A stretch of 63,489 bases of DNA from Paenalicyclobacillus ferrooxydans (lineage in GTDB: Bacteria > Bacillota > Bacilli > Alicyclobacillales > Alicyclobacillaceae), in NCBI RefSeq assembly GCF_001399675.1, contig NZ_LJCO01000020.1, positions 1 to 63,489 on the forward strand, in the 5' to 3' direction. How positions within the stretch are numbered: the first letter of the stretch is position 1; the number at the start of each line of letters is the position of its first letter. Below are positions 47,074 through 55,206 of this stretch, piece after piece. Both the position numbers and the translations under genes were made by a program. The notes under the pieces were generated by a model that did not search any database, was not told where the DNA came from, and saw only the letters and a program-made list of their open reading frames with translations.

Positions 47074-47134
47074 CTCCGCTCAACTCAGCTCAACATCTGA
47101 CGATTCTCGGTGTTTCTGCTCTAAAACTCGGCTC
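47074..47134 (-). promoter_or_regulatory. TRAP (MtrB) RNA-binding site in the trp leader
   Basis: On the minus strand ten NAG triplets follow one another: GAG, GAG, TAG, CAG, GAG, CAG, GAG, GAG, GAG, GAG. Eight are GAG or TAG, the form TRAP prefers, and most are spaced by two or three bases. B. subtilis TRAP binds eleven (G/U)AG repeats of this kind in the trp leader when tryptophan is present. I see no clear terminator with a T run between this site and trpD, so the mechanism may be translational or through another structure. The mtrB gene is in this window. Confidence 0.85.
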
Positions 47135-47182
47135 AACTTCGGTACTAGTGCAACACGTACTGTACAATCTAACTTATGGTCG

Positions 47183-47211
47183 ATGATAAGGGTTGTGCAT
47201 CATTTCGTCAA
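47183..47211 (-). promoter_or_regulatory. Internal trp promoter
   Basis: On the minus strand TTGACG and TATCAT have a spacer of exactly 17 bases. The -35 overlaps the aroH stop region, and the TRAP site follows about 50 bases downstream, as in the B. subtilis arrangement. Confidence 0.6.
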
Positions 47212-47606
47212 CCCTTATCCGAGCCTGTGCTTTGTGTTTGCCGTTCCACGACGTCAGGTCGAAGTGCCACTGCTTCTCTCAGATAGACGTGGATGAGTTC
47301 CTTTTGTGACCGAGTGGTATTGGCGTGAATTAACACGCGTACACAGTGCTTCATGGCGTTTTCGATACTCAGTTCCGGCGCACACATCAGAGGCACCCAT
47401 TGCCATCCTGGCAAACTCCGTACCGCCTTGGCTGGAAAGTCAGCATTCAGGTCTTGGGTCATCGTGAGGAACACGCTCGCGACGTTATCGATATCGATGT
47501 CGTTTTGACGCACAATCTCTCTCATTAGTTCTTGCGTCGCTTCAAAAATGGCCTCGGCAGAGTTCTCGTTGACAGTTGTGGCTCCTCTGATTCCCCGAAC
47601 TTTCAT
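47208..47606 (-). CDS. aroH: Chorismate mutase, AroH type
   Basis: 132 residues. MKVRGIRGATTVNENSAEAI, SVFLTMTQDLNADFPAKAVR and VPLMCAPELSIENAMKHCVR (with active-site Arg and Cys) are AroH blocks. It converts chorismate to prephenate. The ATG at 47606 shares one base with the aroB stop (TGATG). trp genes follow after an internal promoter and the TRAP site. Confidence 0.94.
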   Translation of the reverse strand: MKVRGIRGATTVNENSAEAIFEATQELMREIVRQNDIDIDNVASVFLTMTQDLNADFPAKAVRSLPGWQWVPLMCAPELSIENAMKHCVRVLIHANTTRSQKELIHVYLREAVALRPDVVERQTQSTGSDKG

Positions 47607-48721
47607 CACTCGACTCCACCCTCTCTCCAAATGTTCGTCGCTTCCCATGCCCGTATCACGTCTTCACGGGAGACGTCACGAACGACGCGAACATCGCCAA
47701 TCCCGAAGGGAACCGCAAACGTCCACGATTGCCTCTGATGTTTCTTGTCTAGATTCATGATTTCAAGGATTGGTGAGATCGGCTGATCCGGTCGACCGGT
47801 CGGCAGTCCGTGGAGACATAACGCTTGGATGATCAGATCTCTATCGGAACTCGATAACCATCCTTTGTTCACGGCCAACTCAGCTTCCACAATCAGCCCC
47901 ATTGCGACCGCTTCACCGTGGTGAATAGAGTAATCCGACTTCTGCTCAATCGCGTGCCCGACAGTGTGGCCAACATTGAGGAGCATACGAAGACCAGACT
48001 CTTGCTCGTCTTGTTCAACAATCTGTATCTTGACTCTGGCAGCTCTAGCGACGAGTTCTGCAGTACGCTCTGGCCCAGGGTAATCGCTTGCTGGTTGTGA
48101 AAGTAAGTCGTGGAACAACGCGGGATCCCCGATGACTGCGTGTTTAATCAGTTCGGAGAGTCCACCCGTCCACTCACGCGAAGGCAACGTGGAAAGGACT
48201 GAGGTGTCATAGAGGACCAAGATCGGCTGATGAAATGCACCGACCAGGTTCTTCCCCTCCGCCAGGTTGACACCTACCTTCCCACCAATGCTGCTGTCGT
48301 GCGCGAGCAGCGTCGTGGGAACCTGAATAAACCTTATCCCACGCAAGTAGGTCGCAGCTACGAAACCGGCAAGATCGCCCACCATCCCACCGCCAACCGC
48401 CATCACGACGTCGGATCGCCGGATGTGCATCTGCAGCATAGTCCGATAGAGCTGCTCTGCAGTTGCAAGAGACTTGCTGGCGTCGCCCGCCGCTGCGACA
48501 GCCAGGTAGACGGTGTACCCGGCTGACTCCAAGCGCGCTTTCAGTTCCTGTGGATAATCCGTCTCGATGACGTTTTGATCCGTGATTATAAAGATGGCCG
48601 TCTCAGGCGTTACCCCGCACTGGGCCAAAAATGCTGTGAGCTCTTCGCGGGCTGCCGGACCAATGACAAAGGGATAGGTCTTTGAGGCTGTTTTGACTTC
48701 AATGACCGTGCTTCCACTCAT
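47606..48721 (-). CDS. aroB: 3-dehydroquinate synthase
   Basis: 371 residues. VMAVGGGMVGDLAGFVAATY, GIRFIQVPTTLLAHDSSIGG, KVGVNLAEGKNLVGAFHQP and LLNVGHTVGHAIEQKS (metal His) are diagnostic. It uses NAD and a divalent metal for the second step of the shikimate pathway. It overlaps aroC by four bases. Confidence 0.95.
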   Translation of the reverse strand: MSGSTVIEVKTASKTYPFVIGPAAREELTAFLAQCGVTPETAIFIITDQNVIETDYPQELKARLESAGYTVYLAVAAAGDASKSLATAEQLYRTMLQMHIRRSDVVMAVGGGMVGDLAGFVAATYLRGIRFIQVPTTLLAHDSSIGGKVGVNLAEGKNLVGAFHQPILVLYDTSVLSTLPSREWTGGLSELIKHAVIGDPALFHDLLSQPASDYPGPERTAELVARAARVKIQIVEQDEQESGLRMLLNVGHTVGHAIEQKSDYSIHHGEAVAMGLIVEAELAVNKGWLSSSDRDLIIQALCLHGLPTGRPDQPISPILEIMNLDKKHQRQSWTFAVPFGIGDVRVVRDVSREDVIRAWEATNIWREGGVE

Positions 48722-49881
48722 CGTTTGTTCACCCTGTCTTGATAGAGCAAAATCCGCTCTTCAATCTGCTCCACAGAATCTCCGCCGAACTTTTCGAGGA
48801 GTGCGTCGGCAATGATCCAAGCGACGACATTCTCACCGACAACCGAGGCTGCAGGTACTGCGCAGTAGTCAGACCGCTCCACACTGGCCGGTTCAAGGGC
48901 CTTTGTTTCCATGTTGACACTGGAAAGTGGCTTATAAAGTGTTGAAATGGGCTTCATGGCGGCGCGAATGACAATCGGCTGTCCGTTCGTCACACCGCCT
49001 TCCAGCCCGCCTGCACCGTTGGAAGGACGCGTGTATTGCCCGTTCTCATAATGGATGGGATCGTGTACCTCAGACCCGAACCTGCGAGCTGCTTCAAAAC
49101 CAAGTCCAATCTCCACACCTTTGATGGCCTGAATGCTCATCAGGGCTCCAGCTAACCGCCCGTCAAGTTTTCGGTCTGGGTGGACATAACTGCCGAGGCC
49201 GATGGGACATCCGACAACCACCACTTCGAAGACACCCCCAACGGTGTCTCCACACTCTTTGGCTTCGTCAATTTTTTGCTTCATACGGACGGCGGCATCA
49301 GGGTCAGCAGCGCGTACGTCTGATGTCTCAGTCGCTTGCACCCACTCATCCCAGTCTCGCGGTACGCGGTCGTCAGCCACAGCTTCGCCGCCAATCTCCA
49401 CCACATGGGCGTGCAACCGGATGCCAAAGTGCAGAAGCAGCTGCTTTGCGAGGGCTCCCGCTGCAACCATTGTCGCTGTGTTCCGGGCACTCGCCCGCTC
49501 AAGCACGTTGCGCACATCTTCGTGGTCGTACTTAATCGCCCCAGCGAGATCGGCATGACCGGGTCGCGGTCGCACGACATGCTTGTTGTTCTCCGGCTCT
49601 TCATCCCACACCGACATCCGATCTGTCCAGTGCGCAAAATCCCGGTTCACGACATGCATGGTAATCGGAGAGCCGAGTGTTTTTCCGAATCGGAGTCCAC
49701 TCGTCACTTCAACCGTATCGGTTTCAATTTTTTGTCGATAGCCTCGGCCATACCCCATCTGTCTTTGGCGCAACGCCGCATCAATGGCTGACCGAGACAC
49801 CTTCAGATTGCTTGGAAATCCCTCGATAACGATGGTCAACTGTGGACCATGAGATTCCCCGCTGGACAGATACCTCAACAC
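48718..49881 (-). CDS. aroC: Chorismate synthase
   Basis: About 387 residues. RYLSSGESHGPQLTIVIEG, RQMGYGRGYRQKIETD, RPGHADLAGAIKYDHEDVRN and ASARNTATMVAAGALAK are typical. It needs reduced FMN. The Shine-Dalgarno GGGGGAGG touches the ATG at 49887, so the GTG at 49881 (or TTG 49878) with normal spacing is the more likely start and gives the usual N terminus. It follows the M42 genes by 33 bases. Confidence 0.94.
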   Translation of the reverse strand: MLRYLSSGESHGPQLTIVIEGFPSNLKVSRSAIDAALRQRQMGYGRGYRQKIETDTVEVTSGLRFGKTLGSPITMHVVNRDFAHWTDRMSVWDEEPENNKHVVRPRPGHADLAGAIKYDHEDVRNVLERASARNTATMVAAGALAKQLLLHFGIRLHAHVVEIGGEAVADDRVPRDWDEWVQATETSDVRAADPDAAVRMKQKIDEAKECGDTVGGVFEVVVVGCPIGLGSYVHPDRKLDGRLAGALMSIQAIKGVEIGLGFEAARRFGSEVHDPIHYENGQYTRPSNGAGGLEGGVTNGQPIVIRAAMKPISTLYKPLSSVNMETKALEPASVERSDYCAVPAASVVGENVVAWIIADALLEKFGGDSVEQIEERILLYQDRVNKR

Positions 49882-49914
49882 GGCCATGCCTCCCCCTGTA
49901 TTGATCCTTCGTGA

Positions 49915-50904
49915 TTACTGCCCAAAACTGCGGACTGCTTCCAAAACCAAGTCGAGCGCCGCTTTGGCATCGCGGAGGTCAACGACGGTTGAAGTACGTC
50001 CTGTGTATCTTGCAGGATACGATACCCCGCCTACGAGGATCCCGTCAACAGATAACTGAATATTTCCTGCATCGGATCGACCTTTCGTCCAAACTTCATA
50101 TTGAATCTGCACGCCCGCCCGCTCTGCACTCTCTATCAAATGGTCCTTCACGGCGATGGGCACAATCGTGGAACTGTCCATGATTTTCACGGCTGGACCA
50201 GCACCGAGTTGAATATCGTTTCGCGATGCTTCTGGCGTGTCACCTGCTGGTGTTGCATCAATCACAATGGCAAAGTCGGGTTCAAGTTGGTACGCGGCGG
50301 TTTTTGCCCCCCGTGCCCCGACTGCATTTTGCGCGGTGAAGACGACGGACACGTTCAAGCCCTTCTGTGCTGCCTCGCGAAATGCTTCAATGGCGATTGC
50401 GCATCCGACACGGTTATCAAGGGCTCGACCCGTGAGCAGATGGTCTGTCAATGAGACAACTGGCTCAACAACAACCCCGGACAGTCCAATGTGAACCCGC
50501 TTTTGTGCTTCCTCTTTCGTGGCAGCCCCGATGTCGATGTACAGGTGATCAAGCGTCAGGTCTTGCACTTTTACATCGTCTTCAGCACCAACGACGCCAA
50601 TCTCGTCGTTCGTGAAGCGAACACTGCGACCTACGAGCAGACTCGGTGTTTGCTCGCCAATTCCAATGATGCGCAGAAATCCATGGTCATCGATATCAAT
50701 CACCATGACACCTTGTTCGTCCGCATGTGCTGCGAGAACAATGTGCGGGCCATCGCCGTGTTTCCGTGCGATCCCGTTTCCGAGCCGGTCAATCTTCACT
50801 TCATCCGCCAGGTCCTTAACGTAGCTTAGCAAGGTTTCCTGGAACTGCCGTTCCGAACCGGACGGAGCAACGGCTTGTGCGAGTTGGGTAATCAGGTCTT
50901 TCAT
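49915..50904 (-). CDS. M42 family protein with degenerate active site
   Basis: 329 residues, M42 (TET aminopeptidase) fold. The first metal motif AAHADEQGVM, the ALDNRVGCA Asp and a later Asp (VIDATPAG) are kept. However, the QEEVG motif, which carries the catalytic Glu and a metal Glu, is TAQNAVGARGA here, and the C-terminal metal His (RYxH in the two neighbours) is Gly (ARYTGRTS). A normal two-metal centre is therefore not expected. It overlaps the neighbouring intact M42 gene by four bases. It could be a regulatory or structural subunit, or an enzyme with another chemistry. Confidence 0.85.
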   Translation of the reverse strand: MKDLITQLAQAVAPSGSERQFQETLLSYVKDLADEVKIDRLGNGIARKHGDGPHIVLAAHADEQGVMVIDIDDHGFLRIIGIGEQTPSLLVGRSVRFTNDEIGVVGAEDDVKVQDLTLDHLYIDIGAATKEEAQKRVHIGLSGVVVEPVVSLTDHLLTGRALDNRVGCAIAIEAFREAAQKGLNVSVVFTAQNAVGARGAKTAAYQLEPDFAIVIDATPAGDTPEASRNDIQLGAGPAVKIMDSSTIVPIAVKDHLIESAERAGVQIQYEVWTKGRSDAGNIQLSVDGILVGGVSYPARYTGRTSTVVDLRDAKAALDLVLEAVRSFGQ

Positions 50905-51923
50905 ATTGTGAATCCTCCCTCCGAGATAGCCCGAACAATAGCTTCTGTCAACAAAATGGCGTTTTGATAGTCTTCGAGCGAGATGATCTGTGCAGGCGCG
51001 TGAATATAGCGAACCGGGACGGAGATTCCCCCGCCGATGACGCCGTCTCTCGTCTTGTGAATGGCCCCGAAGTCGTTGGAGCCGCCTTTGACTCGTCGCA
51101 GTTGATAGGGAATGTTGTGCTTCTCTGCTACCGAGATCATAAACTCGAGGAATGCGCGGTCGGCGATGGTCTGACTATCTTGTACGGTGAGTGCTGGTCC
51201 GCCGCCAAGAACGGTGGATTGGCCGTGTGACGGAGCTCCGACGACGTCAAAACAAACCGTCCCCTCAAGCGCTATCGCAATGTCCGGCTGAACACGGTAG
51301 CCCGCTGCCGTTGCTCCTCGAAGGCCCACTTCCTCTTGCACGGTAAACGCCCCGACGAGCGGCACCTGAAACTGTTTTTTCAATGTTTCAATGAGGATGG
51401 CGCAACCGACTCTATCGTCAAACGATTTGGCTTTTGCGCAGTTGTCACCCAACTCTTCGTACCGGGTTGCAAACACACACACATCCCCAAGCTTGACGAC
51501 CTGTTCGGCATCCTTCTTGTCTTTTGCGCCGATATCAATGTACAACTGGTTGATGCCGAGTGGTTTGGTCCGTTCGTCTGGGGATTGCAGGTGGATAGGC
51601 TTTGCCCCAATGACCCCAAAGCGCTTTTCGGTGCCAATTTGTACGGGCTTCGACACGAGTACGCGCGGGTCAATACCGCCAATCGGCTTGAAACGAAGCA
51701 GTCCATTCTCCTCAATATGTACAATCATGAGTCCGACTTCATCCATATGTGCGTCCAGCATGATGCGAGGTCCGGTCTGGACCGTGTTCTCGCAATAGAG
51801 CGAACCGAGCACATCCGTGTACATCTTGGCAACGTGAGGTGACACTTCTTCACGGATCAGATTACGGATCTCATCTTCAAACCCAGAGGGGCCCATCGCT
51901 TCCGTCAAAGTCTTTAATAGCAT
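50901..51923 (-). CDS. M42 family aminopeptidase (intact)
   Basis: 340 residues. LDAHMDEVGLMIVHIEENG (metal His and Asp), SFDDRVGCAILIETL, FTVQEEVGLRGATAAGY (catalytic and metal Glu) and PVRYIHAPAQIIS (metal His) are all present, so it should be an active dimetal aminopeptidase that forms large tetrahedral particles. GGAGGG lies before the ATG. It is flanked by overlaps with two paralogues. Confidence 0.9.
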   Translation of the reverse strand: MLLKTLTEAMGPSGFEDEIRNLIREEVSPHVAKMYTDVLGSLYCENTVQTGPRIMLDAHMDEVGLMIVHIEENGLLRFKPIGGIDPRVLVSKPVQIGTEKRFGVIGAKPIHLQSPDERTKPLGINQLYIDIGAKDKKDAEQVVKLGDVCVFATRYEELGDNCAKAKSFDDRVGCAILIETLKKQFQVPLVGAFTVQEEVGLRGATAAGYRVQPDIAIALEGTVCFDVVGAPSHGQSTVLGGGPALTVQDSQTIADRAFLEFMISVAEKHNIPYQLRRVKGGSNDFGAIHKTRDGVIGGGISVPVRYIHAPAQIISLEDYQNAILLTEAIVRAISEGGFTI

Positions 51924-52978
51924 GACAGTCCCTCCACATCTTCTGTTGTGATACTCGCAATGTAATGGGCGAGCAGGCGTCCGCAGGAGACGATATCATC
52001 GTATGAACCGGTTTCCACAGAACAATGCATGTATCGAATGGCGATCCCGATGACACCGGTCGCCAGTCCGCGGCGAGCAATCTGGAATGCGGCCCCGTCC
52101 GTGCCGGTCGGCCCCTGTGACAGCTCGAGTTGATATGGAATGCCGTTCTTGTCCGCCGTATCCCGCAAGCCGCGAAACACTTTTGGGTGAATGTTTGGAC
52201 CGAACGAAACCGCTGGGCCAGCGCCAAGTTTGAAGCTTTCGTCCGGATCTTGCCCTGGCATGTCAGCAAAGGTCACGTCAATGGCAATGGCGATGTCAGG
52301 GTTGACCCCGTATGCAGCCGTTGCCGCGCCACGCATGCCAACCTCTTCTTGTACAGACGCAACAGCGATGACATCCGCCTGGTGCTTGAGTCCCTGCAGG
52401 TATTTCAGGGTTTCCAGAATGATAGCAATGCTTGTACGGTTGTCGAGAGCCTTGCCGCTGACACGATGATTTAAGAGCTCCATTGTCTCCCGGTGCAAGG
52501 TCACACGGTCGCCAACCCGCACCAGACTGCGAACCCGTTCCTCGGCCATGGCGACATCAATATACAAGTCTTCGAGCGGAGCAGCCTTTTTTCGTTCTTC
52601 TGGTGAGGTGAGGTGAGGCGGTTTAGAACCAATGACCCCGCGCAGGGTCTCCCGACTATGTACAACCACCTCTTGGCCAACCAGGGTTCTCGGGTCAAAC
52701 CCTCCGGACTGTGCAACGCGTAAAAAGCCACCCGCTTCGATTTTCGTGACAACGAGTGCGATTTCATCCATGTGGGCAGAGAGCATGATACTTGGAGCTG
52801 ATTTTCCACCAAAGCCATGAACTGTTGCAATGACATTCCCGAGCGTGTCCGTGCGTATTTCGCTTGTATATTCCGAAAACGCCGTGCGGACTTTACTCGC
52901 CACGGCTTCTTCGAAACCTGGACCACCATGTCCGGACAGCAGATGAAGCAGTGTTTCTTTGTGATTTTCCCTTTCCAC
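51914..52978 (-). CDS. M42 family aminopeptidase (intact)
   Basis: 354 residues. LSAHMDEIALVVTKIEAGG, ALDNRTSIAIILETL, ASVQEEVGMRGAATAAY and IAIRYMHCSVETGSYDD show a complete M42 active site. The GTG at 52978 has GAGAGGAG upstream and shares one base with the rluA stop (TAGTG). It overlaps the next M42 gene by ten bases. The substrate preference is unknown. Confidence 0.9.
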   Translation of the reverse strand: MERENHKETLLHLLSGHGGPGFEEAVASKVRTAFSEYTSEIRTDTLGNVIATVHGFGGKSAPSIMLSAHMDEIALVVTKIEAGGFLRVAQSGGFDPRTLVGQEVVVHSRETLRGVIGSKPPHLTSPEERKKAAPLEDLYIDVAMAEERVRSLVRVGDRVTLHRETMELLNHRVSGKALDNRTSIAIILETLKYLQGLKHQADVIAVASVQEEVGMRGAATAAYGVNPDIAIAIDVTFADMPGQDPDESFKLGAGPAVSFGPNIHPKVFRGLRDTADKNGIPYQLELSQGPTGTDGAAFQIARRGLATGVIGIAIRYMHCSVETGSYDDIVSCGRLLAHYIASITTEDVEGLSCY

Positions 52979-54036
52979 TATGTCAACTCCTCTCGCGTAT
53001 CTATGTTAGCAAAGATTTCGGTCTCGAGGAATGCAGTTCGCAGTCGCTCGTTGATCCGTTCTGTGTCCCCGCCCCGTCGAGCCCATTCATTCTGAAAGTC
53101 CTGCGGTAAATCCGCAAAGATGCGGTGTTCCGTCCGGGTTACAGGGTGTACAAACCACATGCCAAGCGCGTGCAATGCCTGTCTTGTGATTTCCTTCGAA
53201 GGATTTGTCACCAATAAATTTGCTCTTGAAGTCGTCTTAGCCTGCTCGCTTGTGCCTGCTCGTCGGCCGTAGACCGGATCGCCAACCAAAGGTTGTCCAA
53301 TCGATGTAAAGTGCAATCGAATCTGGTGTGTTCGACCGGTTTCAAGGACGATAATCGCAAGCCCCACCCCGTTCTGCACTTCAAGCATCCGGTAATGTGT
53401 AATGGCACGCTGCCCGCTTGCAGAGATAATTCGCCTTGACGGGGCGTTTGGGTCTTGTGCTATGGGTAAATCAATCGTTTCCCAGTCTTGATCCTCACTG
53501 GCGTCTTCTGACGTGTAAACCAGTGCTGCATAGACGCGGTGGATCTCTCCCATTTGCAACGATTCGTCATACAGGTGATGAAAATGACCGTGTTTGGCCA
53601 ACAGAACAAGACCCGAGGTTTCGCGATCGAGCCGATGCACGCAGTGCGGCACCTGGGGGAAAATGTGAGCATACGCAGCAGACAACAAAGAGCCTTCCCG
53701 CTCGCGTGCCGTCGGGTGCGTGAGCATGCCGGGTGGTTTATTTACGATCATCGACTCGCGATCCTCGTAGCGGACGTCGAGCGGCACTGGCTCTGGAGAG
53801 AGATTCGTCTCTTCAACAGGCAACATAACATTTATTATGTCCCCTTGTTGCACGCGTGAGCTCAAGTAGGCAGTCTGATCATTGGACTGGATTTGGTTGT
53901 TGGCAACCAGTTGTCGCAGCATTCGCCGTGACAGATGCAAATGTTGTTGGACAACCGAACGGACTGTACGCCCTTCCAAATCTGCACCAACGGGGATTTC
54001 ATAAGCTATGGTTCGCCCTGCATCGTGACTGGACAA
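52978..54036 (-). CDS. RluA family pseudouridine synthase
   Basis: 352 residues. An N-terminal S4 domain (about 20-75: RTVRSVVQQHLHLSRRMLRQ) precedes the RluA domain with VHRLDRETSGLVLLAKHGH (catalytic Asp) and ETGRTHQIRLHFTSIGQPLV. It isomerises uridines in rRNA or tRNA. The TTG at 54036 has AGGAGGAG upstream. It is the first gene of the long minus-strand series. Confidence 0.9.
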   Translation of the reverse strand: MSSHDAGRTIAYEIPVGADLEGRTVRSVVQQHLHLSRRMLRQLVANNQIQSNDQTAYLSSRVQQGDIINVMLPVEETNLSPEPVPLDVRYEDRESMIVNKPPGMLTHPTAREREGSLLSAAYAHIFPQVPHCVHRLDRETSGLVLLAKHGHFHHLYDESLQMGEIHRVYAALVYTSEDASEDQDWETIDLPIAQDPNAPSRRIISASGQRAITHYRMLEVQNGVGLAIIVLETGRTHQIRLHFTSIGQPLVGDPVYGRRAGTSEQAKTTSRANLLVTNPSKEITRQALHALGMWFVHPVTRTEHRIFADLPQDFQNEWARRGGDTERINERLRTAFLETEIFANIDTREELT

Positions 54037-54188
54037 GTTGCTCTCCTCCTATCCTCGTATCATAACAGAAGACAGTTAGAGAAGGCATGCGATGGACCTT
54101 GCTATACATCGGAAGATGCAGTATTATCAAAGTCATAAAAGGTTGTCAGGTATCGTTGTCACCTTGCGGCGAATTTGAACACCATCGC

Positions 54189-54264
54189 GCGGATGTAGTT
54201 CAATTGGCAGAGCGTCAGCTTCCCAAGCTGAATGTTGCGGGTTCGAGCCCCGTCATCCGCTCCA
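54189..54264 (+). tRNA. tRNA-Gly (CCC)
   Basis: The acceptor stem GCGGATG/CATCCGC, the D arm (AGTTCAATTGGCAGAGCG), the anticodon arm TCAGC-TTCCCAA-GCTGA with anticodon CCC, the T arm (GCGGGTTCGAGCCCCGT), T as discriminator and an encoded CCA all fit. A strong terminator follows ten bases later, so it is a single-gene transcript. Confidence 0.96.
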
Positions 54265-54273
54265 TCGTTTGTA

Positions 54274-54299
54274 GAACCCCGGTCTTCTGACCGGGGTTT
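54274..54299 (+). terminator. Terminator of the tRNA-Gly gene
   Basis: AACCCCGGTC and GACCGGGGTT form a ten-base-pair stem with a TTCT loop, followed by TTG and TTTG. Confidence 0.9.
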
Positions 54300-54553
54300 T
54301 GTTTGTTGGTTCATTTTCGACTGTCAAACATTTTTTTCAAGTCGTCAAACTTGGCACAGCCTGGCGTCTTGTACTATCTCACTTTTCTATCATGTTTGCT
54401 ATAAAGTTGATAGGATCATCCTCTTCGGGAGTTTTTACACCCGCTGTTCGAGATGCATGCCTAATGCGTTAAAACATGGTACAATTTCGAGGTGTAGCGT
54501 TCTTTTTTAGGGACGCTCATAAATACAAAAATGCGAATGGAGGTTGCCTGGCG

Positions 54554-54727
54554 ATGCAGTTGGGAAAGTTGCTTTTCTCTGCGCTCGTTGTCGTTGTAGG
54601 GTTTCTGATGATTGTCTTATTTGCGCAGGCACTGGTGCAGTTTCTCGGTATCATCGTCATCGTACTTGGCATTGGCGCAGCAGTGTTCACGGACATGCAA
54701 AAGCCGTCCGCGCCAACGCATCACTGA
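54554..54727 (+). CDS. Small membrane protein, 57 aa
   Basis: 57 residues, almost all hydrophobic up to residue 47: KLLFSALVVVVGFLMIVLFA and LVQFLGIIVIVLGIGAAVF, i.e. two membrane helices, with a short polar tail. GGAGG lies ten bases before the ATG. An extended -10 (TGGTACAAT, 54477-54485) lies about 70 bases upstream, and a hairpin (AGCGT/ACGCT) sits in the leader. I do not recognise the family. A shared terminator at 54833-54867 ends it. Confidence 0.68.
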   Translation: MQLGKLLFSALVVVVGFLMIVLFAQALVQFLGIIVIVLGIGAAVFTDMQKPSAPTHH

Positions 54728-54832
54728 GTTTGGCAAATTGAGTTTTTTTCTGATTCGAATCTCTATTGTCATGGGTTCAAAACTGTTTATGGGTTCAAAA
54801 ACCTGTCAAACTGCACTCATTCATTTTATTGC

Positions 54833-54867
54833 AAAAAGCCCAGGGCGTTCAAGCCTGGGCTTTTTCG
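54833..54867. terminator. Bidirectional terminator between two small membrane protein genes
   Basis: AAAAAGCCCAGG and CCTGGGCTTTTT pair with runs of A and T on both sides. It serves the plus-strand 57-residue gene and the minus-strand 30-residue gene. Confidence 0.9.
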
Positions 54868-54922
54868 TCCGATGGGTTGTACGAAGATGTTTATGAAATA
54901 AATCATTGCCATGCAGATACTT

Positions 54923-55015
54923 TTAGTGGTTCCCCTTCCACATCCACAGACCCCAACTCGCAAAGACAACGAGTAAAATCAGTGTTGGTAACCACAAGTA
55001 AATGGGTGCAGCCAC
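54923..55015 (-). CDS. Small membrane protein, 30 aa
   Basis: A 30-codon frame starting GTG at 55015 and ending TAA. The product has one membrane helix with Trp at both ends (IYLWLPTLILLVVFASWGLW) and a short basic end (MWKGNH). GGGGAGGG lies seven bases upstream. A promoter (TTGAAG, 17 bases, TATACT) lies just before, and the terminator at 54833-54867 lies after it. Promoter, ribosome site, frame and terminator line up, which makes it convincing despite its size. No known family. Confidence 0.65.
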   Translation of the reverse strand: MAAPIYLWLPTLILLVVFASWGLWMWKGNH

Positions 55016-55044
55016 GACGTATCCCTCCCCTGCCTTCCACTTCT

Positions 55045-55073
55045 AGTATATGTACTTTCACCTATTGCTTCAA
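55045..55073 (-). promoter_or_regulatory. Promoter of the 30-aa membrane protein
   Basis: On the minus strand TTGAAG and TATACT are spaced by exactly 17 bases, about 30 bases before the GTG start. Confidence 0.6.
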
Positions 55074-55206
55074 TCTCTCGGGAATTCGGATTTGTCGGAC
55101 AAACTCACATATTGGTGTACTCTCGTCCACGGCAGATTGCATATGCTCCTATGAATGGGTTGTTTGTGTATCCTGCAGCCGCATGTCAAAGTGAGGCGAA
55201 TCTTCC

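Noticed and set aside
52600-52622. GAGGT-type microrepeat inside the third M42 gene
   Set aside because: Lies in frame within a conserved coding region and does not disturb it; too short to be significant.
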